A stretch of DNA of 15,307 nt from JANQGH01 sp039177555. GTDB lineage: Bacteria > Pseudomonadota > Alphaproteobacteria > DSM-16000 > Inquilinaceae. Positions within the stretch are counted from its first letter, which is position 1; every line of letters begins with the position of its first letter. The stretch covers positions 1 through 15,307 of the forward strand of contig JBCDFV010000069.1 of the NCBI GenBank assembly GCA_039177555.1, written 5' to 3'. The notes under the pieces were generated by a model, which searched no databases, was not told the origin of the DNA, and saw only the letters and a program-made list of their open reading frames with translations. This document shows positions 7,244 to 13,587 of this stretch, in pieces. Position numbers and translations under genes: made by a program.

Positions 7244-7774
7244 ATGACTGTCATGAGCATGAAGATGAGCAGGGGAGGCGGCAGGTCGGCACCGGTGCTG
7301 TTCGATGCCCTGCTCTATCCGCACCGAAGCCTGAGCCGCAAGGGCTTTGCGGTCTTGATGACCGTCGTTGCCCTGGTCTGCTTCACGCTTGGGGCGGTGT
7401 TCTTCCTGCAAGGCGCCTGGCCGATCTTCGGCTTTTTCGGGCTCGAGGTGCTGGTGCTGTATCTGTTTTTCCGCGCCAACTATCGGTCCGGCCGGGTCTA
7501 TGAGAAACTGCGGCTGACGCCCGCCGTTCTGAGCGTTGAGCGGGGCGACGATAAGGGCCGGCGTAGCACGGACGAGATGCAGCCGACCTGGCTGCGCGTC
7601 GCCATGGACGACCCGCCGCAGCACGAAAGCCAGATTCGCCTGTCCAGCCATGGTAGGACCATCATCGTCGGCTCGTTCCTGTCGCCGCCGGAACGGGCGG
7701 AGGTCGCCGGCGCGCTGAACGAGGCGCTCGACCGTCTTCGCGACCCCGCGTTTCTGGCCCGGCTGCCGGCCTAG
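7244..7774 (+). CDS. DUF2244 domain integral membrane protein
   Basis: This 176-residue protein of unknown function matches the DUF2244 family, common in alphaproteobacteria. The N-terminal part contains the family-like FDALLYPHRSLSRKGF. Two adjacent membrane segments follow at about 34-55 and 59-76, separated by a short GAWPIFGF turn. The ~95-residue cytoplasmic domain has LRLTPAVLSVERGD, PTWLRVAMDDPP and GRTIIVGSFLSPPERAEVAGAL. Several ATGs lie near the start (7244, 7253, 7259, 7265) and none has a clear SD, so the exact N-terminus is uncertain. The stop codon overlaps the stop of the convergent cyclase gene within CTAG. Confidence 0.82.
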   Translation: MTVMSMKMSRGGGRSAPVLFDALLYPHRSLSRKGFAVLMTVVALVCFTLGAVFFLQGAWPIFGFFGLEVLVLYLFFRANYRSGRVYEKLRLTPAVLSVERGDDKGRRSTDEMQPTWLRVAMDDPPQHESQIRLSSHGRTIIVGSFLSPPERAEVAGALNEALDRLRDPAFLARLPA

Positions 7775-8580
7775 ACCTGCTGTTTCGGCACGATCGCAAC
7801 CGGCCGTATCGGCGACCCGGTGGCGCCGACAAGCTTCATGGGCAGTGCCGCGAACACGAAGCGGGAATGGCCTGATGCGACCAGTTCCCTCAAATCCAGA
7901 TTCTCGATGATGTAGATGCCGGCCCTGACCAGCAGCAGCACGTGCCCCGGCATGTTGCAATTCAGCTCATCATCCCAGATGCCGATCAGATCCCAGCCGA
8001 TATTGTCGGCACCCACCGCCAAGACGCCGTTTTCGACCGCCCATTTCGACGCGGCGCTGGTCATGCCCGGGCCATCGAGGTAGCGCTGCTCGTCCCCCCA
8101 ATGGTGCGCGTTGCCCAGGTTCACCAGCACGACCATGCCGCGTTTCACTGATACGCCCTGCCGGTCGCAACAGGCCTGCAGATCGTTCGGGCCGACCGCA
8201 TAATGGGCGTCGAGCGCGGTCACGCCCTTCAGGCCCGCCACGTCGAGCAGGATGCCATCGGCGAAGATCGGCGGCAGATGTTCCGCGCCCAGTTCGGTGA
8301 TGCCGGTGGGGGTTTGGATGTCGGCGGTTGCCTCGACGCCGCCATGCAGGGTCATGCATTCCGACTGGTGGGACAAGGCATCGATATGGGTGCCGGTATG
8401 TTCCGTCCCGTGCAACTGGCCGAAGGCGCTGCCGCGAACGCCGCTGTCCTGCGCGTCCCCGTGTCGGTGGTAGAGCGTGTAGGCATAGCCGGGCCGATGG
8501 GTCGGGAATTCGGGCATCGACGCGGTGCGCGGATGTTCCAGGTCGATCAGGCGCGCGTTATCGGTGTCAATGATGGCCAT
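7771..8580 (-). CDS. Cyclase-family metal-dependent hydrolase (kynurenine formamidase-like)
   Basis: This 269-residue member of the cyclase family (PF04199) is related to bacterial kynurenine formamidase, isatin hydrolase and polyketide cyclase-type hydrolases. The signature HTGTHIDALSH supplies the metal ligands His61, His65, Asp67 and His71. Other family features are the DSGVRGSAFGQLHGTEH approach, DVAGLKGV, KRGMVVLVNLG and GADNIGWD. The C-terminus, LVASGHSRFVFAALPMKLVGATGSPIRPVAI, is typical of the broader family rather than strict KynB, and no kyn genes are adjacent, so the substrate is open. The start at 8580 is supported by GGGAGGG with a short 4-5 nt spacer; the frame runs further upstream but without support. 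It is divergent from the alkyltransferase fusion (149-nt gap). Confidence 0.85.
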   Translation of the reverse strand: MAIIDTDNARLIDLEHPRTASMPEFPTHRPGYAYTLYHRHGDAQDSGVRGSAFGQLHGTEHTGTHIDALSHQSECMTLHGGVEATADIQTPTGITELGAEHLPPIFADGILLDVAGLKGVTALDAHYAVGPNDLQACCDRQGVSVKRGMVVLVNLGNAHHWGDEQRYLDGPGMTSAASKWAVENGVLAVGADNIGWDLIGIWDDELNCNMPGHVLLLVRAGIYIIENLDLRELVASGHSRFVFAALPMKLVGATGSPIRPVAIVPKQQV

Positions 8581-8716
8581 CGGACCCTCCCTCTGGTTGC
8601 CTCGCGTCCGGTCGGAACTGCTTAGGGCCGTCGGCCGAACAGGGCCGAAATTGCGCAAGAATCGGGTTTCGCGCCTGCTGACGCCGGCGCAGATTGGCAC
8701 CATACTTAGCTTTGTT

Positions 8717-8722
8717 GAGGAG
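8717..8722 (+). promoter_or_regulatory. Ribosome binding site deciding the GTG start of the alkyltransferase fusion
   Basis: GAGGAG is followed by a 7-nt spacer and GTG at 8730-8732. This favours the GTG over the TTG at 8694 upstream and the ATG at 8745 downstream. Confidence 0.7.
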
Positions 8723-8729
8723 AACTCCG

Positions 8730-9602
8730 GTGCCAGACGGTCTCATGGTTCATGATCCCGATACCCTTGCCGACGCACCCGGTATCATTAACGCGATCGA
8801 CTATATGGTCGACCACTATCTCGATCAGCCCTCGCTGGACGAGGTGGCCGACATCGCCGGCCAGTCGCCGTTTCACTTCCAGCGTTCGTTCAAGCGCCGG
8901 GTGGGCATCAGCCCGAAACGGTTCGGCCAGTATCTGACGGTCAACCACGCCAAGCAGCTGTTGGACAGCCGCGCCAGCGTGCTGGACGCTGCGCTCGATT
9001 CCGGCCTGTCCGGGCCGTCACGCCTGCACGACCTGTTCATTGCCTGCGAGGCGATGACGCCCGGGGAGTACAAGGAAAAGGGGCCGTCGCTGTTGATCCG
9101 CTGGGGGTTGCATGATGCACCGCTGGGCCGGGCGCTGATCGGCGCGACCGATCGGGGCATTTGCTGGCTGGGCTTTGTCGAAAACGGTGACGAGGAGGCG
9201 ACGATCGCCGCCTTCAAGCAGGATTGGGGGCTGGCGCGGCTGGTGCGCGATGACGAGGCGACCCTTCCGCTGGCTGAGGCCGCCTTCGCGACCAACGACA
9301 ATGCCAAGGAACCGCTGACCCTCGTGCTGCGCGGCACGAACTTTCAGGTCAAGGTTTGGGAGGCGCTGTTGCGCGTGCCCCAGGGCGCGGTTACCTCTTA
9401 CGGCGATCTTGCCAGTTGGATCGGCCAGCCCACGGCATCGCGGGCGGTCGGGTCAGCCGTCGGCAACAACCCGATCGCTTACCTGATCCCGTGTCACAGG
9501 GTGATCCGCAACAGCGGCGCTATCCACAATTACCGCTGGGGGCCGGTGCGCAAGCGCGCCTTGCTGGCCTGGGAGGCGGCGTTGGCCGACGGTGTTGCCT
9601 AA
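8730..9602 (+). CDS. AraC-type regulator / methylated-DNA-protein-cysteine methyltransferase fusion (Ada-like)
   Basis: The 290-residue protein joins an AraC helix-turn-helix region (about 20-110: LDEVADIAGQSPFHFQRSFKRRVGISP) to an O6-alkylguanine-DNA alkyltransferase domain. The latter has FQVKVWEALLRVPQGAVTSYGDLA, then ASRAVGSAVGNNP, then the active-site IPCHRVI with acceptor Cys255 and RKRALLAWE at the end. It would take alkyl groups from O6-alkylguanine or O4-alkylthymine by suicide transfer. E. coli Ada has an additional N-terminal zinc domain whose Cys38 receives methyl from phosphotriesters and switches on transcription. That domain is absent here, so how the regulator half is activated is unclear. 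The GTG start follows a strong SD. The stop codon overlaps that of the convergent Coq4-like gene by 4 nt. Naming it ada would overstate the match. Confidence 0.92.
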   Translation: MPDGLMVHDPDTLADAPGIINAIDYMVDHYLDQPSLDEVADIAGQSPFHFQRSFKRRVGISPKRFGQYLTVNHAKQLLDSRASVLDAALDSGLSGPSRLHDLFIACEAMTPGEYKEKGPSLLIRWGLHDAPLGRALIGATDRGICWLGFVENGDEEATIAAFKQDWGLARLVRDDEATLPLAEAAFATNDNAKEPLTLVLRGTNFQVKVWEALLRVPQGAVTSYGDLASWIGQPTASRAVGSAVGNNPIAYLIPCHRVIRNSGAIHNYRWGPVRKRALLAWEAALADGVA

Positions 9603-10600
9603 GCGGGGTTCTTGAAGTCGAGCCCTTCGTCCGGGATGGCCCAGCGGCGACGCAGCTCAATCAACGGCGTCTCGATGTGTTCCCAGAAGTCCCATTTGGG
9701 ATCGAACGTGTCGACCGTCGTCGCCGCACCCCCGGCCCAGGCCCGCCAGAACACGTCCGGGTCGAGGGCGCCCTTGGCGTCCTTGGCCACCTTGTTGATC
9801 TCGATGTTCAGATGCCAGCTGAAGATCACGGGCAGGACGTGACCGGCCAGCGGGTAGTAGGGGTGCATGGTCGAGGTGAAGGTCGAGACCAGCAGCTCCC
9901 CGCGCGGGTCGGTGGCGAAGCCGGTCAGCACATGGGCTGAGTCATGGGGCTTTGAAAAGGCGGCATTCAACGCCGTCGGTTCGCCCGGAAACTCGTAATT
10001 GCTGTGCTTGAAATGGGCCCAGAAATGGTGGCCGAACGAGTCTTCCGGTAGATCCTTTAGGGCCTCGAACCGGTCGGCCATCTTTTCATCTTCGTGGCCG
10101 TGACCGTATGGCGTCAGCCATTCATTGATGTCGCCCGACGTCCAGGGCTTGCCGGTGATGCTGATCATGTTGGCGTTGACCATTTCCGCCAGCGCCGCCG
10201 GTTCGTCGCCATCGATGCTCATGCGCAACAGCTTCATGTACGGGTCGTGCATGTCCAGCGCGTCGGCATAGGCGAAAACGCTGTTGATACGGTCGGTGTC
10301 CAGCTTGGCGTCGACCAGGGCCATGACGGCCAGCATGCGCGCCGCGTCTTGCGCCAGGCCCGTTCCGGCCAGCGCCGCTGCCAGGCTTTCCGGCGTGCTG
10401 TCCGGAAGGGTGGTGGCATCGAAGGGCGTGTCTTGGCCGAAGATATAGAGGCTGGCGCCGGCCAGCATCCTTTGGTCCATGTCGCTCAGCGGTGCCCCGT
10501 TTGCCGTGGCGACGGCGGCCATGGCGGCCAGAACCTGATCAGCGCCGATGGCGTCGGGCCGCAGCGGCGGAATGGGCGTCGGCATCTGGCTTCTGGACAT
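9599..10600 (-). CDS. Coq4-like metal-motif protein with helical N-terminal extension
   Basis: The 333-residue protein is not a clear member of any family I can name by full length. Residues 219-235 read HDSAHVLTGFATDPRGE, fitting the Coq4 metal motif HDxxHx11E (His219, Asp220, His223, Glu235). The following LLVSTFTST and the end ETPLIELRRRWAIP also resemble Coq4. Coq4 proteins take part in ubiquinone ring modification, recently linked to C1 decarboxylation/hydroxylation. The ~130-residue N-terminal part is alpha-helical and somewhat TerB-like (RMLAVMALVDAKLDTDRINSVFAYADAL), which ordinary Coq4 lacks. The start at 10598-10600 is tentative: GGAG lies 10 nt upstream, and ATGs at 10585, 10642 and 10684 are in frame. 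Role in quinone metabolism is inferred from the motif only. Confidence 0.7.
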   Translation of the reverse strand: MSRSQMPTPIPPLRPDAIGADQVLAAMAAVATANGAPLSDMDQRMLAGASLYIFGQDTPFDATTLPDSTPESLAAALAGTGLAQDAARMLAVMALVDAKLDTDRINSVFAYADALDMHDPYMKLLRMSIDGDEPAALAEMVNANMISITGKPWTSGDINEWLTPYGHGHEDEKMADRFEALKDLPEDSFGHHFWAHFKHSNYEFPGEPTALNAAFSKPHDSAHVLTGFATDPRGELLVSTFTSTMHPYYPLAGHVLPVIFSWHLNIEINKVAKDAKGALDPDVFWRAWAGGAATTVDTFDPKWDFWEHIETPLIELRRRWAIPDEGLDFKNPA

Positions 10601-10682
10601 CGGGTTCTGGCTCCACGATTCTGGGTGTGCCCAGTCTATCATGCCGGGCCGTTCTCGGCGTGCTTTAGCTTCGACGCGACCC

Positions 10683-11060
10683 ATGACCTATAAAGAGTAC
10701 AACGCCTTCTGCGGATCCCTGCCTGCGACGTCCCATGTGGTTCAGTGGGGCGGCTCTCACGTCTGGAAGGTTGGCGGCAAGGTGTTCGCCATCGGTGGCT
10801 GGGGCGACGATCAGCCGGCGTTCACCTTCAAGGTCTCCGACCTGTCTTTCGAGATCCTGCGCGAACAGCCCGGTCTGCGGCCGGCGCCCTACCTTGCGTC
10901 GCGCGGCATGAAGTGGATCCAGCACTACGCCCAGCCCGGCCTTTCGGACGACGATCTGAAGGTCTATCTGCGGGAATCCCACCGCATCGTGGCGTCGGGC
11001 CTGTCGAAGAAGAAGCAGCGTGAGCTTGGGCTTATCGAACTGCCAAATCCAGGCGGTTAG
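10683..11060 (+). CDS. MmcQ/YjbR-family protein
   Basis: This 125-residue protein fits the MmcQ/YjbR family, small 'double-wing' fold proteins often labelled DNA-binding without firm functional proof. Typical features are a N-terminal helix followed by HVVQWGGSHVWKVGGKVFAIGGW, with the KxxGKxFA-like core. Next come FTFKVSDLSFEILREQPGLRPAPYLASRGMKWIQ, and DDLKVYLRESHRIVASGLSKKKQRELGL at the end, in line with the family's terminal helix bearing a basic patch. The ATG at 10683 is chosen because similarity starts there; no SD is obvious. It is divergent from the Coq4-like gene and shares a 4-nt stop-codon overlap (TTAG) with the next minus-strand gene. Confidence 0.85.
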   Translation: MTYKEYNAFCGSLPATSHVVQWGGSHVWKVGGKVFAIGGWGDDQPAFTFKVSDLSFEILREQPGLRPAPYLASRGMKWIQHYAQPGLSDDDLKVYLRESHRIVASGLSKKKQRELGLIELPNPGG

Positions 11061-11362
11061 CCGCCCAGCCGCTCAACGATGTACCGCCATTCGCCCGCGA
11101 TGTCGGTTCCGTGCCGCTGCTCGCCAACACGTCGATACCAATAGTTGGCATTGCTCTCATCGCCCTCGATCCAGTGCGCCAGGGCATGCACCCAGTCATG
11201 GGCCTTGTCGCCCTCGGCGGTCTGGCAAATCTCGTGCGCCGTGTGCCACTCCGGCCCCATGTGCAGATCGCCCTTCTTCAGCCACCACAGGGCTTGAAGC
11301 GGCGGAGGGAGGTCGGCTGGCGGCTGCGCGCCATCGATGCTGGATTGAATGCGATCACTCAT
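11057..11362 (-). CDS. Small conserved His/Trp-rich protein, function unknown
   Basis: This 101-residue soluble protein looks like a conserved proteobacterial hypothetical I have seen without an assigned function. The core is rich in His, Trp and acidic residues: GPEWHTAHEICQ (37-47), then DWVHALAHWIEGDESNANYWYRR (56-78). His40, His43, His59 and His63, spaced HxxH and HxxxH, could bind a metal, but this is inference. The N-terminus has a short Pro-rich linker (PPADLPPPL). The ATG at 11360-11362 follows GAGG with a 6-nt spacer, better than the ATG at 11374. It lies 75 nt downstream of the DUF1848 gene on the same strand and may be the last gene of that transcript. Its stop overlaps the YjbR-family stop. 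Confidence 0.75.
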   Translation of the reverse strand: MSDRIQSSIDGAQPPADLPPPLQALWWLKKGDLHMGPEWHTAHEICQTAEGDKAHDWVHALAHWIEGDESNANYWYRRVGEQRHGTDIAGEWRYIVERLGG

Positions 11363-11437
11363 GACTGCCCTCATTTGGTGCGGTCGATCGGATGACTCTT
11401 CAGATCGGTTGTCGGCTCGCGGTTTGCGACGGTGCCG

Positions 11438-12286
11438 CTATGCAACGCAGGTATCCGCATCGGGCGATTTGAGGCGGCGTCGCGCTGCGTCGTGGTCGGC
11501 GACGGCATAACAATAGGCGCAGCCATGGGCGCAGGTGTCGTAGGCGCCGATGTCGCGGGATTCGGCGCACAGGCAGCCGGGGCGGTTGCCCTTCGTGCGG
11601 CCCGAGATCGGCCTGCCGGCGACGTCGGCCAGGCGTTGCGTGTCGACGCAGCGTGTCGCCGGGAAGTCTGTGAGCTCCGGCTGGGTGCACAGGGTGAGGC
11701 TGATGCCGTTTTCGGCCGCGATTGTGGACAATTCTGAAAGCAGATCGCGCTTTTCGTCGAGGGACGGGTCTCGCCAACGTCCAGCGCCCAGCCGCTTGGC
11801 AAGGTTCCGCTCGGTCTTGCGGTAAAGCTGGGCGAACGAGCACACCACCTCATCGACCGCGCCTTTCAGACTGTCGGCAAGCCTAGTAAAGGTCCGCCGA
11901 TGCCAGTCCGGCGGCGTCAGATCGCTGATCATGATCGGGTCATAGCGCCAGACGACGGCCCGGTCGCCATAACGGTTGGCGAGGTCGCGGATCTGGCCCA
12001 GCGCGACATCCGGCTCTGGCGTCCGCGCGTCCAGCGGCCGTGGATAGCCCGTGACCGTGAACTGCACCATGAACGGCTGGCTCACCTCGGCCAGAACCGG
12101 CCGAAAGGGCGCGATGTTGCGCGTCCAGAACACGAAGCCGTCCAGATCGGGCCCGCCCAAGGCCACCCGATAGGGCTTGCCTCCATACGGGTTCGCGACC
12201 AGAACGCTGCCCTCGCGATAGCGGTCGGCGAACCAGCGGGCGTGAAACGCTGGAATGTCCGTGCGGTAGGATGCGGAGACGATCAT
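11438..12286 (-). CDS. DUF1848 family protein with C-terminal CxxxCxxC cluster
   Basis: This 282-residue protein matches DUF1848, a family without defined activity. The N-terminus MIVSASYRTDIPAFHARWF and ALGGPDLDGFVFWTRN, FMVQFTVTGY and VWRYDPIMI are its typical blocks. The C-terminal end carries five closely placed cysteines: Cys238 and Cys240 (CLC), then Cys252-x3-Cys256-x2-Cys259 in DTCAHGCAYCYA. CxxxCxxC is the [4Fe-4S] motif of radical-SAM enzymes, but there it is normally N-terminal. An Fe-S protein is likely; radical chemistry is unproven. It lies 39 nt after the peroxiredoxin gene. The start codon sits in the loop of a perfect 15-bp inverted repeat, with GGGGGA as a weak SD. Confidence 0.87.
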   Translation of the reverse strand: MIVSASYRTDIPAFHARWFADRYREGSVLVANPYGGKPYRVALGGPDLDGFVFWTRNIAPFRPVLAEVSQPFMVQFTVTGYPRPLDARTPEPDVALGQIRDLANRYGDRAVVWRYDPIMISDLTPPDWHRRTFTRLADSLKGAVDEVVCSFAQLYRKTERNLAKRLGAGRWRDPSLDEKRDLLSELSTIAAENGISLTLCTQPELTDFPATRCVDTQRLADVAGRPISGRTKGNRPGCLCAESRDIGAYDTCAHGCAYCYAVADHDAARRRLKSPDADTCVA

Positions 12287-12306
12287 GTCCCCCGCATCCT
12301 ACCGCA
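12262..12306 (-). repeat. Perfect 15-bp inverted repeat around the DUF1848 start codon
   Basis: TGCGGTAGGATGCGG (12262-12276) is exactly complementary, inverted, to CCGCATCCTACCGCA (12292-12306), with a 15-nt loop at 12277-12291. In the minus-strand mRNA the ATG lies in the loop. The downstream arm encodes residues 4-9 (SASYRT) of DUF1848, and the upstream arm lies in the leader after the peroxiredoxin stop. No T-run follows, so it is not a normal terminator. It could control translation or bind a protein. Confidence 0.85.
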
Positions 12307-12325
12307 GTTGCGGTCACGGCGGAGA

Positions 12326-12850
12326 TTAAACCTCGCCGCGCGCCGGGTAGTTTTTCTCGATCGCGAAGTCGAGGCCCTTCAGCACCTCGCCGAACTGCGG
12401 CCGCGCAAACGGCATGGTCTGGATCGACGCCCAATAGAGCGTGCCGTCCGGCCGGACCAGGAACAGGCCCGGCTCCAGGAACTGGTCCGGCTCCACGACG
12501 CCGCTCGACGTCTTGCCCCGGCTGGACGAGACGAACAGGCCCCATTCGCGACCACTGTCCAGGGTCAGGCCATAACCGATGGTCAGATTGTCGAGGCCCC
12601 ATTTCTCCTTGGCCTCGGCCGCCCGTTCCTCGGTGTCGCTGGAAACGACCAGCACGTTCACGCCCTTCTCCGCGAACTGCGCGGCCTTGCGGTTCAGGTC
12701 GCCGAGATAGCCGGAGCAGATCGGGCAGTGATAGCCGCGATAGACGACCACCATGGTGAAGTTCTCCGGCTTCTGGTCGGCCAGGGTCCAGGTGCCGCCG
12801 CCCAGCAGCGGAACGGACAGGGCGGGAACGGGTTGGCGCGGTTTGATCAT
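12326..12850 (-). CDS. Peroxiredoxin-like (AhpC/TSA-type thioredoxin-fold) protein
   Basis: The 174-residue protein has the thioredoxin fold of the AhpC/TSA superfamily and probably reduces peroxides or disulfides. After an N-terminal PALSVPLLGGGTWTL, the strand MVVVYRGYHCPICSGYL brings Cys42 and Cys45 as a CxxC pair, typical of the 'peroxiredoxin-like' subfamily rather than classic 2-Cys enzymes with a C-terminal resolving Cys. It continues with VLVVSSDTEERAAEAKEKWGL and LFLVRPDGTLYWASIQTMPFARP. The ATG at 12848-12850 follows AAGGAAG, an acceptable SD. A tetR-type gene lies 54 nt upstream on the same strand, and the gap holds one of two matching operator-like sites. Confidence 0.88.
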   Translation of the reverse strand: MIKPRQPVPALSVPLLGGGTWTLADQKPENFTMVVVYRGYHCPICSGYLGDLNRKAAQFAEKGVNVLVVSSDTEERAAEAKEKWGLDNLTIGYGLTLDSGREWGLFVSSSRGKTSSGVVEPDQFLEPGLFLVRPDGTLYWASIQTMPFARPQFGEVLKGLDFAIEKNYPARGEV

Positions 12851-12872
12851 GATCTTCCTTCTGGTGCCATAG

Positions 12873-12888
12873 TTGAACGAACGCTCAA
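12873..12888. promoter_or_regulatory. TetR operator candidate, copy 1 (upstream of peroxiredoxin gene)
   Basis: TTGAACGAACGCTCAA is a near-palindrome that matches the site at 13503-13518 at 14 of 16 positions. It lies 22 nt before the peroxiredoxin start codon. Confidence 0.65.
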
Positions 12889-12904
12889 AAACTGAGCAAA
12901 ACTC

Positions 12905-13486
12905 TCAGCCCAATACCGAGAGAATCTGACGGACGACGGCGCTGAGCGCACCGGCGTCCGGATTGGCCTTGGACATCACCCGCAGACCTTGAACGCCGAC
13001 GGCCAGATAGCGGGCGATGTCGGCGGCGGGGTCGCCGTTGGCGATGCTGCCGTCCTGCTGGCCGCGTTCGACCAGGCGGCGGAAGGCGCGCTCCATCTCC
13101 GCCAGGTTGGCCGCGACAAGCACGGCAACATCGCGGTCATGGGGCGCCAGCTCAACGGCGGAATTGGTCATCAGACAGCCCATCAGCCGCCCTTCGCCGG
13201 TCGAAAAGCGGACCAGGTCGTCGAAGAACCCGGCGATGCGGTCGCGGCCCGGGCCCGGCCGTTCCATGTCTTCCAGGCGCCGCCGCACCACCGAGGCGCG
13301 GTAATGATTGATCGCCGACAGGAACAGCTCGTGCTTGTCACCAAACGCCTCGTAGAGGCTGCCGGGGTTCAGCCCGGTCTCGCGCACCAGATCCTTGACC
13401 GAGGTCGCGGCATAGCCCTGGCGCCAGAACACTTTCATGGCCTGGTCCAGAACCTGTGCCTCGTCGAACTCGCGGGGACGCCCCAT
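12905..13486 (-). CDS. TetR-family transcriptional regulator
   Basis: The 193-residue protein opens with the TetR DNA-binding domain: MGRPREFDEAQVLDQAMKVFWRQGY, then TSVKDLVRETGLNPGSLYEAFGDKHELF. The ligand domain contains GCLMTNSAVELAP with Cys104, the only cysteine in the protein. In this subfamily a Cys in the same area is used for redox or electrophile sensing by some members, such as E. coli NemR, so sensing of oxidants is plausible but unproven. The ATG at 13484-13486 is chosen because MGRPREF is the usual subfamily start; the SD is weak. A 16-bp near-palindrome lies 16 nt upstream of the start, and a near-copy precedes the peroxiredoxin gene. Autoregulation and control of the peroxiredoxin gene are the likely reading. 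Confidence 0.92.
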   Translation of the reverse strand: MGRPREFDEAQVLDQAMKVFWRQGYAATSVKDLVRETGLNPGSLYEAFGDKHELFLSAINHYRASVVRRRLEDMERPGPGRDRIAGFFDDLVRFSTGEGRLMGCLMTNSAVELAPHDRDVAVLVAANLAEMERAFRRLVERGQQDGSIANGDPAADIARYLAVGVQGLRVMSKANPDAGALSAVVRQILSVLG

Positions 13487-13502
13487 GGATATGTGACCGT
13501 TT

Positions 13503-13518
13503 TTGAATGATCGCTCAA
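13503..13518. promoter_or_regulatory. TetR operator candidate, copy 2 (upstream of tetR)
   Basis: TTGAATGATCGCTCAA shares 14 of 16 bases with 12873-12888. The two suggest the ideal palindrome TTGAACGWWCGTTCAA. It overlaps the likely -10/+1 region of the tetR promoter, the usual place for autorepression. Confidence 0.65.
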
Positions 13519-13545
13519 GAATGGGGGTCCACACCCCAATGTCAA
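13517..13545 (-). promoter_or_regulatory. Candidate promoter for the tetR gene
   Basis: On the minus strand a perfect TTGACA (13545-13540) is followed, 17 nt on, by ATTCTT (13522-13517), a poor -10 box. The initiation region would lie inside the operator candidate. The -35 is convincing and the -10 is not. Confidence 0.4.
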
Positions 13546-13587
13546 GAGCGCCCTGGTGGAATTGCCGCGCGGCCCCTAATAAGGAGC

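Noticed and set aside
6953..7960. 335-codon open frame on the minus strand
   Set aside because: It lies antisense to DUF2244 and overlaps nth and the cyclase gene; composition is Arg/Gly/Ala/His-rich as expected for a shadow frame in high-GC DNA.
12262..12306. Inverted repeat as a rho-independent terminator after the peroxiredoxin gene
   Set aside because: No T-run follows on either strand and the downstream arm is coding sequence.
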